Positions 8,403 to 16,534 of a stretch of DNA of 35,760 nt are shown piece after piece. The DNA lies in the NCBI GenBank assembly GCA_023415495.1, contig JAEZKK010000034.1, positions 1 to 35,760 of the forward strand, written 5' to 3'. Under the pieces are notes generated by a model, which had not been told where the DNA came from, did not search any database, and saw nothing but the letters and a program-made list of their open reading frames with translations. The DNA is from Bacteroidota bacterium (GTDB lineage: Bacteria; Bacteroidota; Bacteroidia; Bacteroidales; P3). The position numbers and the translations under genes are program-made. The stretch's first letter is position 1; each line of letters opens with the position of its first letter.

Positions 8403-9004
8403 CATCAACAAAATTAACTGACAAAGCTCTTAGGGACTATGAATTAGTTTGCCTTGCGAGAGAAAAGGGAGATCAAAAGGCTTATGCCGACTTGATGAAC
8501 TCTTATCGTGAGCCTATCTATTATATGCTTCTTAAGATGACTAATTCCTCAATAGATGCTGATGATTTAACTCTCGAGGCTTTTGGAAAAGCTTTTAAAT
8601 CTCTTTCTCAATACACTCCCGATTATGCTTTTTCGACTTGGTTATTTCGTATCGCAACAAATAACTGCATAGACTTTATCCGCAGAAAGAAAAACAAGTT
8701 AGTTTCAATTGATAATCTTTATACTAATATTGATGGAGAGGAAATAGGAATAAATATCCCTTCCGAAACACTTGACCCAGAGGAAAGAATTATCCAAAAA
8801 CAAAAAATTAAATATATGCGTGAGGTAGTTCTAAAGCTTAAGCCTCATTACAGAAGCCTTGTTGAGCTTAGATATTTTGAAGAACTTTCTTACGAAGAAA
8901 TTTCCGAGAGGCTTTCCCTTCCTATCGGCACTGTAAAGGCAAAACTCTTTAGAGCAAGAGAGTTTCTCTATAATATTGTAAAGGATTCTGAGACTCATAT
9001 ATAA
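8393..9004 (+). CDS. ECF-type RNA polymerase sigma factor
   Basis: A sigma-70 family group 4 regulator. The 203-residue product has region 2 at about residues 28-105 (LMNSYREPIYYML through STWLFRIATNNCIDFIRRKK) and region 4 at about 140-195, with the helix-turn-helix ELSYEEISERLSLPIGTVKAKLFRAREFL. No anti-sigma gene is adjacent. It starts inside the last codons of the glycosyltransferase gene (10-bp overlap), and a GNAT gene follows 16 bp after its stop. Its targets cannot be inferred from the window, but the arrangement suggests it is made together with the glycosyltransferase. Confidence 0.93.
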   Translation: MELASTKLTDKALRDYELVCLAREKGDQKAYADLMNSYREPIYYMLLKMTNSSIDADDLTLEAFGKAFKSLSQYTPDYAFSTWLFRIATNNCIDFIRRKKNKLVSIDNLYTNIDGEEIGINIPSETLDPEERIIQKQKIKYMREVVLKLKPHYRSLVELRYFEELSYEEISERLSLPIGTVKAKLFRAREFLYNIVKDSETHI

Positions 9005-9020
9005 TATTTTATATTTATAA

Positions 9021-9554
9021 GTGGAATTTATTTCAATCAAAAACATAGATAATTTAGACTTTGCTAAGAAGGTCTATAATTCTTCTTTCCCTGAAAATGA
9101 GAGAAGAGATTTTTCATTAATCCCAAATCTAATTACTCAAGAACAAGGTGCCTTTGACTTTATGGTTATTGAGGATAACTCTAAACCTATTGGGATTTTA
9201 GGGATATGGGAGTTTGAAGATTTTATTTTTATTGAACATATAGCAGTTGAAAAGTCGCAAAGAAATAAATCATACGGTAAAAATATAATGAATTACCTTA
9301 TAAACCTATATTCAAAGCCAATAGTTCTTGAAGTAGAGCCTCCAAAAGACAAAGACTCTATAAGAAGAATTGAGTTTTACTCTCTTCTTGGTTTCAATAT
9401 TGCAGATATCGATTACTTGCAACCTCCATACACGAAAAACAATCCAATGTTAGAAATGAAAATACTTTTTTACAATAGGCTAATCAGCCAAGAGCTAAAC
9501 CTAAAAGAAGTAATAAATACTATATATTCAAGGGTATATAATTTTAATCATTAA
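9021..9554 (+). CDS. GNAT-family N-acetyltransferase
   Basis: A predicted acetyl-CoA-dependent acyltransferase of unknown substrate. Of 177 residues, the N-terminal FPENERRDF motif is a recurring signature of a Bacteroidota GNAT group. The core strand FIFIEHIAVEKSQRNKSYGKNIMNYL is the acetyl-CoA-binding strand-loop-helix, here RNKSYG where RxxGxG is usual. A later EFYSLLGFN marks the last conserved helix/strand. The start is GTG at 9021, 16 bp after the sigma-factor stop; there is no in-frame ATG before the conserved N-terminus. It is convergent with the CPBP gene, 11 bp apart, with no visible terminator. Confidence 0.85.
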   Translation: MEFISIKNIDNLDFAKKVYNSSFPENERRDFSLIPNLITQEQGAFDFMVIEDNSKPIGILGIWEFEDFIFIEHIAVEKSQRNKSYGKNIMNYLINLYSKPIVLEVEPPKDKDSIRRIEFYSLLGFNIADIDYLQPPYTKNNPMLEMKILFYNRLISQELNLKEVINTIYSRVYNFNH

Positions 9555-9565
9555 GTTTTCAATTC

Positions 9566-10771
9566 TTATTCCTCAATAATTCTAATTACCTTAACCTTTT
9601 CCATATTAGGATTAAGAATAATTCCATATTCTTTATCTAAAAAGCTTATTATCTCTTCTTTGCTTTTCTCATCAATAATTTGGCTTAGCTCTTTATCGGT
9701 TAAATCCTTTATTTGTAAAGCTTTATACTTATCAGGTGTATTGATTTTTATATCTTTTGAAAAGAAAATATTTATTATAAAAGCCCCCAATTCGTTGAAT
9801 CGTTGATTTTCATCATTAATTGATAATCGTGAATGTTGAGACTTAAATTTGTCTATATCTTTTATTTCCAAATGATAAACCATTCCCTCTTCAATAATTG
9901 TATCTATTTTAATCGAGGTTTTTTCTATTAATTCTCTGCTTATTGCTTGTAAATCTATTATGGAATCCTTTTGAGTGGTTTTCACGTTAAGGTTATAGAA
10001 ATTATATGTCTTTGGATAAGTCTTAATCTCGTAAGGAGAATCGAAATTGAGCATTGAGATTAGCTCTGGCAACATCTTACGGTGTAAATTCACAGAGTAA
10101 CCTCCATAATTATCTGTATTAGATGTTGAATATAATCCCGTAACTGGCTTTAAGACTCCTTTATAATTTCCATTATTTATATGAACCTCACTTCCAAATG
10201 GCAGGATTAAACCTCCAATTAATAGTAAGGAGAAATTATAAATTGCATGTGAGAAGATTGCATAGAGGAATTTTGTTCTTATAGCTATATAACTTAGCAT
10301 TAAACCTATAGAGGTATATATCGGAGCTGATTTAATAAAAATACTTGTCTCTAAATTCTGACTATGAGCCAGCATAAACCCAAGGGATGTAAGAATTGAA
10401 AGTATGGCAAATAGAGTATCTTTCTTATTCTTAAAGATTAGTATAGAAAGAAGATATAATACAAAGTATGGAATTGCGAAATATGGATTTATAAAATAGA
10501 GGAAAAGACTTGAGGTGATTAAACTAAAAAACTTAGCCCAAAGCTTTTTAACTGCCCAAAACCTAAAGGAAAATTCCTCCATAATTGGGGCTATTACTAC
10601 TGCCAAAATAAGGAATAACCAACCAGGAAGTGAAGATATTACGCCAAGAATCGGGTTGTCCTCAACGCTTATAACATCTTCAAATAAAGTAGATATGATT
10701 ACACCAAATAGAAAAAGGATTATAGAGCAAATCCACAACCAATTAAACTTTCTAACAAAAAAACTCTTCAT
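9566..10771 (-). CDS. CPBP-family intramembrane metalloprotease with C-terminal extra domain
   Basis: An Abi/CAAX-protease-like membrane protein. In the 401 residues the glutamate motif EEFSFR (E65, E66, R70) is followed by FMLAHSQ and by HAIYNFSLLL, the three catalytic/metal motifs of the CPBP family, spread over about six helices in residues 12-190. The remaining roughly 200 residues are hydrophilic, without obvious Cys or repeats, and probably lie outside the membrane; I do not recognise that domain. The family includes prenyl-protein proteases and bacteriocin-immunity proteins; the substrate here is unknown. Monocistronic, with a promoter-like element 20 bp upstream; beyond it lies array B. 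Confidence 0.8.
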   Translation of the reverse strand: MKSFFVRKFNWLWICSIILFLFGVIISTLFEDVISVEDNPILGVISSLPGWLFLILAVVIAPIMEEFSFRFWAVKKLWAKFFSLITSSLFLYFINPYFAIPYFVLYLLSILIFKNKKDTLFAILSILTSLGFMLAHSQNLETSIFIKSAPIYTSIGLMLSYIAIRTKFLYAIFSHAIYNFSLLLIGGLILPFGSEVHINNGNYKGVLKPVTGLYSTSNTDNYGGYSVNLHRKMLPELISMLNFDSPYEIKTYPKTYNFYNLNVKTTQKDSIIDLQAISRELIEKTSIKIDTIIEEGMVYHLEIKDIDKFKSQHSRLSINDENQRFNELGAFIINIFFSKDIKINTPDKYKALQIKDLTDKELSQIIDEKSKEEIISFLDKEYGIILNPNMEKVKVIRIIEE

Positions 10772-10791
10772 ATAATTAATGTATTGATTTG

Positions 10792-10799
10792 CAAATGTA
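10792..10799 (-). promoter_or_regulatory. Bacteroidota -7 element for the CPBP protease
   Basis: The minus strand reads TACATTTG, a TAnnTTTG match 20 bp upstream of the start codon. There is no clear -33 box. Confidence 0.5.
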
Positions 10800-10868
10800 C
10801 ATATTTTTCTTGAAGAAGAGTAAAAAACAAACCAAATTTCAGCCTCTTATTTTTAAATATAAAACTAA

Positions 10869-11030
10869 TAGAATCAAACTTCTAACTAATGCAATTTGAT
10901 TCCATCTCAGAATAATGCCATTATATCCCAAGTATAATGCCATTAAATGGACGATATAATGCCATTATATGGGCGATATAATGGCATTATATTAAATTAG
11001 AATCAAATTACACGAGATTGAAATCAAATA
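10869..11030. repeat. Phased palindrome array B (21/22-bp period, nested 2-4-2)
   Basis: Eight consecutive units. Units 1-2 belong to the TAGAAT family: TAGAATCAAACTTCTA at 10869-10884 and TGCAATTTGATTCCA at 10890-10904. Units 3-6 are ATAATG-S-CATTAT words at 10912, 10934, 10956 and 10978, exactly 22 bp apart; the centre base is C in the first three and G in the last. Units 7-8 return to the first family: TAGAATCAAATTACA at 10998-11012 and a degenerate one carrying AATCAAAT at 11022-11029. Centre-to-centre steps are about 20.5, 21, 22, 22, 22, 21 and 21. It fills most of the 326-bp gap between the divergent CPBP gene and the triplicated genes. Confidence 0.9.
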
Positions 11031-11044
11031 AAAATACTTTAAAA

Positions 11045-11075
11045 CTTGGTTATATTATTTTTATATCTATATTTG
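11045..11075 (+). promoter_or_regulatory. Bacteroidota promoter for the triplicated genes
   Basis: CTTG at 11045-11048 and TATATTTG at 11068-11075 are separated by 19 bp, matching the -33/-7 arrangement. The -7 element ends 22 bp before the ATG at 11098. The promoter begins 16 bp after the last clear unit of array B. Confidence 0.7.
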
Positions 11076-11097
11076 CAGAATTAAAACTAAGATTATT

Positions 11098-11700
11098 ATG
11101 AAGAAATTAATCTTTTCATTAATCGCAATACTTATTTCTCTCTCCTCATTCTCGCAAGACTATGAGAGGAATAATTTCTTAAAACTCAAGCTTAGCATAT
11201 TTACTACAGAGTTGGGATACGAAAGAATATTAATAAATAATACAAAACCATTAAGTCTTGACATAGGTTTTGGAATTATTAATTCTCAATTTTTGAACTT
11301 AAAGAAAAATCCTCAATTATATAATCTAAGGCTCGGGATTAAACAATATCAAATTAAAAATCCTCAAAACAGGGGAAGAATGTTTTTAAAACACGAATTT
11401 TTTAGCCAATATGCGTATAAGATTTATAATACTAATACTAGAAATTCAATGGATTACTATACATTTGCCTATACATTCTCAATTGGTCACCAATTCCTAT
11501 TCTTTAAAAGAATAAGTCTGGAGATGAATATGGGTTTAGGACTTGCATATTCAAATTTCACTTATGGGGACGAAAGTTGTTTTAATATTGATTTTGGGTT
11601 AGTAGATTTAGATGGGGTAAGGTTTGGGATATGGAAAAAAGATGACTGGAAATTATCTCAATGCTTTGTTGGGGCAATAAAGATTGGGTATCATTTCTAA
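11098..11700 (+). CDS. Tandem outer-membrane-like protein, copy 1
   Basis: A 200-residue protein with a clear signal peptide (MKKLIFSLIAILISLSSFSQ, predicted cleavage after Q20), alternating hydrophobic/polar strands rich in Tyr and Phe, and the C-terminus GAIKIGYHF. A terminal aromatic in a final amphipathic strand is what a small outer-membrane beta-barrel would show; about eight strands would fit. Conserved marks among the three copies are NPQLYNLR/TLR, GQYAYK or SQYAYK, DYYTFA, FFKRISLEMN and YSNFT. I do not recognise a named family. It follows the promoter at 11045-11075 and is followed by copy 2 after a 49-bp gap. Confidence 0.82.
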   Translation: MKKLIFSLIAILISLSSFSQDYERNNFLKLKLSIFTTELGYERILINNTKPLSLDIGFGIINSQFLNLKKNPQLYNLRLGIKQYQIKNPQNRGRMFLKHEFFSQYAYKIYNTNTRNSMDYYTFAYTFSIGHQFLFFKRISLEMNMGLGLAYSNFTYGDESCFNIDFGLVDLDGVRFGIWKKDDWKLSQCFVGAIKIGYHF

Positions 11701-11749
11701 GGATATTTGTACGTAAATAAAAATTACAAGCACTAAATATATGATTATT

Positions 11750-12352
11750 ATGAAGAAATTAATCTTTTCATTAATCGCAATACTTATTTCTCTCTCCTCT
11801 TTCTCGCAAGACAATGAGAGGAATAATATTATTAAATACAAACTCAATTTCTTTACTACCGAATTTGGTTATGAGCGGGGGTTTAAAAGAGATCCTCATT
11901 TACTAAGTTATGATATGGCTTTTGGGTTTTTCAATACAAAAATAATGGGTAGAAATGACAATCCTCAACTATATAATCTAAGGTTTGGAGTTAAGAAGTA
12001 TATGAATAAGAATAAAACTCCTTTTACAGGTTTATTCTTTAAAAACGAGTTTTTTGGGCAATATGCTTACAAGATTTACGATGAATATGACAGAGAGCTT
12101 ATGGATTATTATACATTTGCATATAATTTCTCCATAGGTTACCAATTCCTTTTCTTTAAAAGAATTAGCCTTGAGATGAATTTAGGAGCTGGAATTGCTT
12201 ATTCCAATTTTACCGACTCATCTCATGGATGGCTCTATTACGATTTTGGAATAGTAGACTCATTCGGTGTTAGATATGGAATATGGAAAAGAGGCAATAC
12301 AGCATTTTCCCCATGTATTGTTGGAGCAATAAAAATTGGGTATCATTTCTAA
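11750..12352 (+). CDS. Tandem outer-membrane-like protein, copy 2
   Basis: Paralogue of copy 1, 200 residues from the ATG at 11750. The ATG at 11741 would add MII, but the sequence ATTATTATGAAG is shared with copy 1, where the second ATG is the start. The first roughly 75 bases, covering the signal peptide, are almost identical to copy 1 at DNA level, after which the mature parts diverge clearly; this points to gene conversion or recent exchange limited to the 5' end. It has the same barrel-like strands and the terminal GAIKIGYHF. Confidence 0.82.
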   Translation: MKKLIFSLIAILISLSSFSQDNERNNIIKYKLNFFTTEFGYERGFKRDPHLLSYDMAFGFFNTKIMGRNDNPQLYNLRFGVKKYMNKNKTPFTGLFFKNEFFGQYAYKIYDEYDRELMDYYTFAYNFSIGYQFLFFKRISLEMNLGAGIAYSNFTDSSHGWLYYDFGIVDSFGVRYGIWKRGNTAFSPCIVGAIKIGYHF

Positions 12353-12401
12353 GGAAACTTTAATATTAATCATACTAAGAATCACTTAATAACGATATAA
12401 T

Positions 12402-13004
12402 ATGAGAAAAAATTTACTTACACTTATAGCTATTTTATTTTCTTTATCAGTTTTCTCTCAAGAAAACGATAGAAATAATATTATTAAGGTCAAACTTAGT
12501 CTACTATCTTACGAAATAGGTTATGAGAGGGGCTTTATGTATGATTCCAATCCTTATAGTTATGAGATAGGACTTGGAACTTATAATAAATATTTTTTTA
12601 ATTATGATTATAATCCCCAACTTTATACCCTAAGACTTGGAATTAAAAAATTCCTTGGGAATGATGTTGAAATGTTTGATGGGGTTTTTATTAAAAACGA
12701 GGTTTTCGGACAATATGCTTATAAATTCTACGATTGGGGAAATAGGAATTTACAAGACTATTACACATTTGCCAATAATTTCTCCGTAGGTTTCCAATAT
12801 TTTTTCTTCAATCGAATTAGTTATGAAATGAATATTGGAATTGGAATTGCATATTCAAATTTTACGGATACTGCTGGCGATATGCTTGATGTGGATTTTG
12901 GTGTGGGTAATCTAAGTGGAGTAAGATTAGGTTTAATGAAAAGAAGCGATACAAGGCTATCAACCTGCTTGGTTGGAGCAATTAAAATTGGGTATAATTT
13001 CTAA
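12402..13004 (+). CDS. Tandem outer-membrane-like protein, copy 3
   Basis: The third paralogue, 200 residues, with signal peptide MRKNLLTLIAILFSLSVFSQ, which differs from the near-identical ones of copies 1 and 2. The family marks NPQLYTLRLG, GQYAYKFYDW, DYYTFANNFSVG, YSNFTD and the C-terminal GAIKIGYNF are retained. It lies 49 bp after copy 2, in the same direction and probably the same transcript. The function is unknown; tandem amplification with diverged mature regions suggests surface-exposed variation or different binding partners (inference). Confidence 0.82.
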   Translation: MRKNLLTLIAILFSLSVFSQENDRNNIIKVKLSLLSYEIGYERGFMYDSNPYSYEIGLGTYNKYFFNYDYNPQLYTLRLGIKKFLGNDVEMFDGVFIKNEVFGQYAYKFYDWGNRNLQDYYTFANNFSVGFQYFFFNRISYEMNIGIGIAYSNFTDTAGDMLDVDFGVGNLSGVRLGLMKRSDTRLSTCLVGAIKIGYNF

Positions 13005-13021
13005 AATTAGAATAGGTTTAA

Positions 13022-13041
13022 ATAGGTTATCAATCACCTAT
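13022..13041. terminator. Weak hairpin between convergent genes
   Basis: ATAGGT at 13022-13027 pairs with ACCTAT at 13036-13041 around an 8-base loop. It lies between the end of copy 3 (+) and the end of the histidine kinase gene (-), overlapping the latter's last codons. The U-tract is poor (CTCTTAT), so efficiency is doubtful. Confidence 0.35.
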
Positions 13042-15698
13042 CTCTTATAAATTGTGTGATTATCAATCTTCATAATCAAGAATTCCTTCTCAAAAGGTTT
13101 TTCAATAAAATCATCGCATCCAGCTTTGAAGGCTTTCTCTTTTTCAGTTGATAATACCCTTGTTGAAACTGCTATTATTGGAATTTCTATTCCCATTTCT
13201 CTTATAGTTTCTATAACTTTATATCCATCAATATCCTCTAAATTAATAGAAACCAAAGCTATATCATATTGTTTTTTACTTAGCTCATCAATTGCCTCCA
13301 TTCCCAACTTAATACAGTTAATATCATATCTTTGTTTTAGGACTTCATGCATCAATTTATTAGAACAAGCAGTATTATCCACAACAAGAACCTTGATTTT
13401 CTTTGAACTATAATTTTTAATCTCAATATTCTCATCCATTTCTTGAGAATCATCAATCTTAAGATAATCTGTCTTGAGTATTGTCCAAAATATAGTTCCT
13501 TCACCCTCTATGGATTCAATACTAAACTCTGCATTAACAGCTTCAAGTATTGCTTTTATTATTGGTAATCCAAGACCCGTTCCTGATTTATATGAATCAA
13601 ATTTCTCAAACCTGTCAAATATCTTAGGGAGATTCTCTTGTTTGATTCCAATTCCAGTGTCTTGTATATAGAATTTAATCCTTTTTGAATCCAACACCTC
13701 ATAACCTATCTTAATGAAGCCATTAGTGGTAAACTTTAGTGCGTTATTTATAAGCTCTTTAAATATTTGAGTTAGTCTTACCTTATCTAATAAGACTATA
13801 CAGCTCTTATGTGGAGAATCAATAATAAATTGAATATTATCATTGAATTTGTACTTCATCAAACTCTCCATTTCATCAAAGAATTGCTTTAAATCGAACC
13901 TTATTCTTTTCATCTCTAAAAATCCTGACTCTATTTCAGACAATTCTATAATATCATTGACTAAGTTAAGAAGTAAATCATTATTCTCTCTTATTATTTT
14001 CTTATATTCTAATTGTTCATCTTTGTCTTGAGAGTCAATAATCAAATCAGAAAAGCCCATTATAGCATTTAATGGTGTACGAATCTCATGACTAATATTA
14101 GCTATAAATTTTGATTTCAAATTGTCACTCTGAATAGATTTTTCAAGAGCCTTATTTAATCTCTCTTCAATATTTTTATACTTATCTACATTGAAATTTA
14201 TTCCGTGAATAAGTCTATATTCATTTCCATTTTCTCTAATCAATTCAACTGTCCCTCTGGTTTCCCACCACGTAAAATCATCTTTACTTCTTGTCTTGCC
14301 TTTATATTCCCTTGCAAATTCGTATCCGTTTTCTGAAACTAATAATTCTTCGAGAAAATTAAGCATTTCAGCCCTAAAATCTGGTGCAATATTCTCTAAA
14401 ATAATATTTGAATCGAGAGTTTCACTTAAATCCATCTCATCTGTCTCTCCTGCTGTTCCAACTCTGAACTTTTTTGTCTTTTGATTATAGCTCCAAAACA
14501 ATATTTGCAGAGAAGGCATTGCAAAAGATAGTAATTTGATATTCATTTGCAGCTTTTTCTCATATTTCTCCCTTGCCTTAATATGAGTTTTTAAAATTTT
14601 ATTCTTAGATCTAAAAATAAAAGCAATAATAATTGAAAATAGAATAAAACCAATTAGTGATAAAAGAACCCTATGAGCTCTAAAAAAAGCTTTAAATTGA
14701 TTTATCTTGACAGAATTTGCTGGTAATAGCCTTAACATCCCTCCTTTGCTTAGAGTCTTATCATAGTCGAAAATAGGAATCGGAGGTAAATTCTCAATTT
14801 GAATATGTTTTGGTAATTCTCCCGAAAATATCCTAATTGCCTTATCGGCTAATATTTCACCGTTATTCTCTGGGCTTTGAACAAATCCTCCAACAAAACC
14901 AGAACCAATAAATCCATCAAATACAGTAAGAATTGGGGCATCGGTTGCTTTGCAAATCTCTGCATATAATTCATTTGGATTAAAAACCTCTCCCTTATTG
15001 CTTATCTGCCATGTTCCAAAAATAATTACAGATTTAGGACCAATTGCTGAAAACTTTTCTAAGAGTTCTTCTTTACTGTCAGCATCTACTCCATACTCAA
15101 TTTTCACATCTGGAATAGAATAAATATTAAGGATTTTCTTTGCCTCATTAATAAAAAACTCCCCGGTTTGTGATTTGTCTGCCCAAACATAAATTGTTTC
15201 AGTATCTGGGAATACCTTTAAAGAAGTCTTATAAGTTCTACTTATTGCATAATCGCTAATTGCTCCAGTAATATTTTTGAAAGGGATTTCTCTGTTTTGT
15301 TCCAATTCCGAGACAAAAACAATTGGGTATTTTTCTAAAACAGAGTCAGAGTATGTAAGTATGACATCTGTTGCAGAATAATCAACAGCTACTATTAAAT
15401 CTATGGAATCTTTTAATCTATAAAAATGTTTTAAAAAGAACTCTATTCTCTCATCCTTGGACTTAATCTTTTTATCATCTAAATAGATTTCCTTCAAATT
15501 TATCTTATATCCTTCATTCTTAAACTTTTTAAGCATTGAAGACTTAATAGTTTTTGTCCAGGAATTTTCAGCAGAGAAAGACCCAACAAATAATATAGTT
15601 TTATTTTGATTCTGAGATAAACCACTTAATGAGAACAAAATCACTAAGAAAAATAATAAAAGTAGTTTTGAATTACATGTATGATTTGAGGTTCTCAT
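13038..15698 (-). CDS. Hybrid histidine kinase with periplasmic substrate-binding sensor and degenerate receiver
   Basis: An 886-residue membrane kinase. A signal peptide at 1-29 is followed by a periplasmic domain of the ABC substrate-binding type (about 33-310), a transmembrane helix at 343-362, a PAS-like region (about 390-505), and HisKA with H537 in NISHEIRTPL. The ATPase domain has N651/N652, DTGIGI (680-685) and GTGLGL (706-711). A C-terminal receiver runs from 766. The receiver keeps K867 and S845/T846, but the phosphoacceptor position is Ser (S817 in LVSINLEDIDGY), and the acidic pair is D774-N775. It therefore probably cannot be phosphorylated. No response regulator is adjacent. The ligand is unknown; related sensors bind tryptophan/tyrosine-like or other small molecules. 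Confidence 0.92.
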   Translation of the reverse strand: MRTSNHTCNSKLLLLFFLVILFSLSGLSQNQNKTILFVGSFSAENSWTKTIKSSMLKKFKNEGYKINLKEIYLDDKKIKSKDERIEFFLKHFYRLKDSIDLIVAVDYSATDVILTYSDSVLEKYPIVFVSELEQNREIPFKNITGAISDYAISRTYKTSLKVFPDTETIYVWADKSQTGEFFINEAKKILNIYSIPDVKIEYGVDADSKEELLEKFSAIGPKSVIIFGTWQISNKGEVFNPNELYAEICKATDAPILTVFDGFIGSGFVGGFVQSPENNGEILADKAIRIFSGELPKHIQIENLPPIPIFDYDKTLSKGGMLRLLPANSVKINQFKAFFRAHRVLLSLIGFILFSIIIAFIFRSKNKILKTHIKAREKYEKKLQMNIKLLSFAMPSLQILFWSYNQKTKKFRVGTAGETDEMDLSETLDSNIILENIAPDFRAEMLNFLEELLVSENGYEFAREYKGKTRSKDDFTWWETRGTVELIRENGNEYRLIHGINFNVDKYKNIEERLNKALEKSIQSDNLKSKFIANISHEIRTPLNAIMGFSDLIIDSQDKDEQLEYKKIIRENNDLLLNLVNDIIELSEIESGFLEMKRIRFDLKQFFDEMESLMKYKFNDNIQFIIDSPHKSCIVLLDKVRLTQIFKELINNALKFTTNGFIKIGYEVLDSKRIKFYIQDTGIGIKQENLPKIFDRFEKFDSYKSGTGLGLPIIKAILEAVNAEFSIESIEGEGTIFWTILKTDYLKIDDSQEMDENIEIKNYSSKKIKVLVVDNTACSNKLMHEVLKQRYDINCIKLGMEAIDELSKKQYDIALVSINLEDIDGYKVIETIREMGIEIPIIAVSTRVLSTEKEKAFKAGCDDFIEKPFEKEFLIMKIDNHTIYKR

Positions 15699-15733
15699 AA
15701 AAACTAATATTTATACATAAAAAGGATATTCTC

Positions 15734-15757
15734 TTTCAATAACCAATTATATTGAAA
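15734..15757. other. Inverted repeat upstream of the hybrid kinase
   Basis: TTTCAATA at 15734-15741 is matched by TATTGAAA at 15750-15757, an 8-bp inverted repeat with an 8-bp centre, about 36 bp upstream of the kinase start in a 124-bp gap that otherwise shows nothing. It could be an operator or part of a weak terminator for the metallo-hydrolase operon. Confidence 0.35.
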
Positions 15758-15822
15758 ATAGTAATTTACTTGAATAAATAACAAACGAGAAAAAAATTAG
15801 TTTGCTTGCTTGAGAATAATTA

Positions 15823-16518
15823 TCAATCTAATTTCCTTATTCTAACTTCTATTCCCGAATTTGCTAAACCCTCTTTAAGCTCGTTTATTGGAGTCGTAAA
15901 CTCTGTTTGTCCGTAGTGATAAGGATAGAAAATCTTAGGATAAATTAATTTTGCTGCTTCTATTGCTTGTGCAACACTCATAGTATAAGGCTGGTTAACC
16001 GAAATAAAGGCAATCTCTATTTGATTTTTTAATCTCTTCATATCGGGAATCAATTCAGTGTCCCCTGAAACATAAACCTTCTTCCCACCAAAATTTATAA
16101 CATAACCATTATTCAATGCTCTTGGATGATATTCCATTTTGCCAGCAGATACATTATAGGCTGGAACTGCTGCAAAATCTATTCCTTCTAAAACAACTGA
16201 TTCGTTATTGTTTAATTCAAGTAGATTGCCTGATGAGCATTCATTTGCCACTTCTTCATTAGCTATAATTATTGTATTATCTTTTATTATTGCATCTATT
16301 GCCGTTTGGTCAAAATGGTCATAATGGTTGTGAGTAATTAGAATGTAGTCTGCCTTAGGCATTTGGTGGTAATTGCAAAACTCCATTACAGGATCAATAT
16401 AAATATACTTATCTCCAAATTGAAATATTAAACTTGCATGACGAATGAAAGTAATTGTCAAATCCTTGAAATCAGCAAAGTTTTTAAAAATGTCTTGCTC
16501 GTAATTTGGTTTGTACAT
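15823..16518 (-). CDS. MBL-fold metal-dependent hydrolase (UlaG-like)
   Basis: A 231-residue metallo-beta-lactamase-fold protein. The metal-binding HNHYDHFD (HxHxDH) lies at about residues 62-69, the third histidine region around FAAVPAYN, then YVSGDTELIPDM with the bridging Asp, and YPYHYGQ with the final His. It resembles the family annotated UPF0173/UlaG-like, without a firm substrate. It is the last gene of the long minus-strand run, 16 bp after the comB-like gene. A role in hydrolysing a phosphoester or lactone product of its neighbour is possible but only inferred from position. Confidence 0.87.
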   Translation of the reverse strand: MYKPNYEQDIFKNFADFKDLTITFIRHASLIFQFGDKYIYIDPVMEFCNYHQMPKADYILITHNHYDHFDQTAIDAIIKDNTIIIANEEVANECSSGNLLELNNNESVVLEGIDFAAVPAYNVSAGKMEYHPRALNNGYVINFGGKKVYVSGDTELIPDMKRLKNQIEIAFISVNQPYTMSVAQAIEAAKLIYPKIFYPYHYGQTEFTTPINELKEGLANSGIEVRIRKLD

Positions 16519-16534
16519 AACTCTATCTTTTAAA

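Noticed and set aside
10869..11030. Plasmid-type replication origin iterons
   Set aside because: The period fits, but two different words, no Rep gene and a chromosomal housekeeping context make an origin unlikely; not strictly excluded.
13580..13610. GAATCAAATTTC inside the histidine kinase gene resembling the TAGAAT word
   Set aside because: A single copy in coding sequence with no phased neighbours; probably chance.
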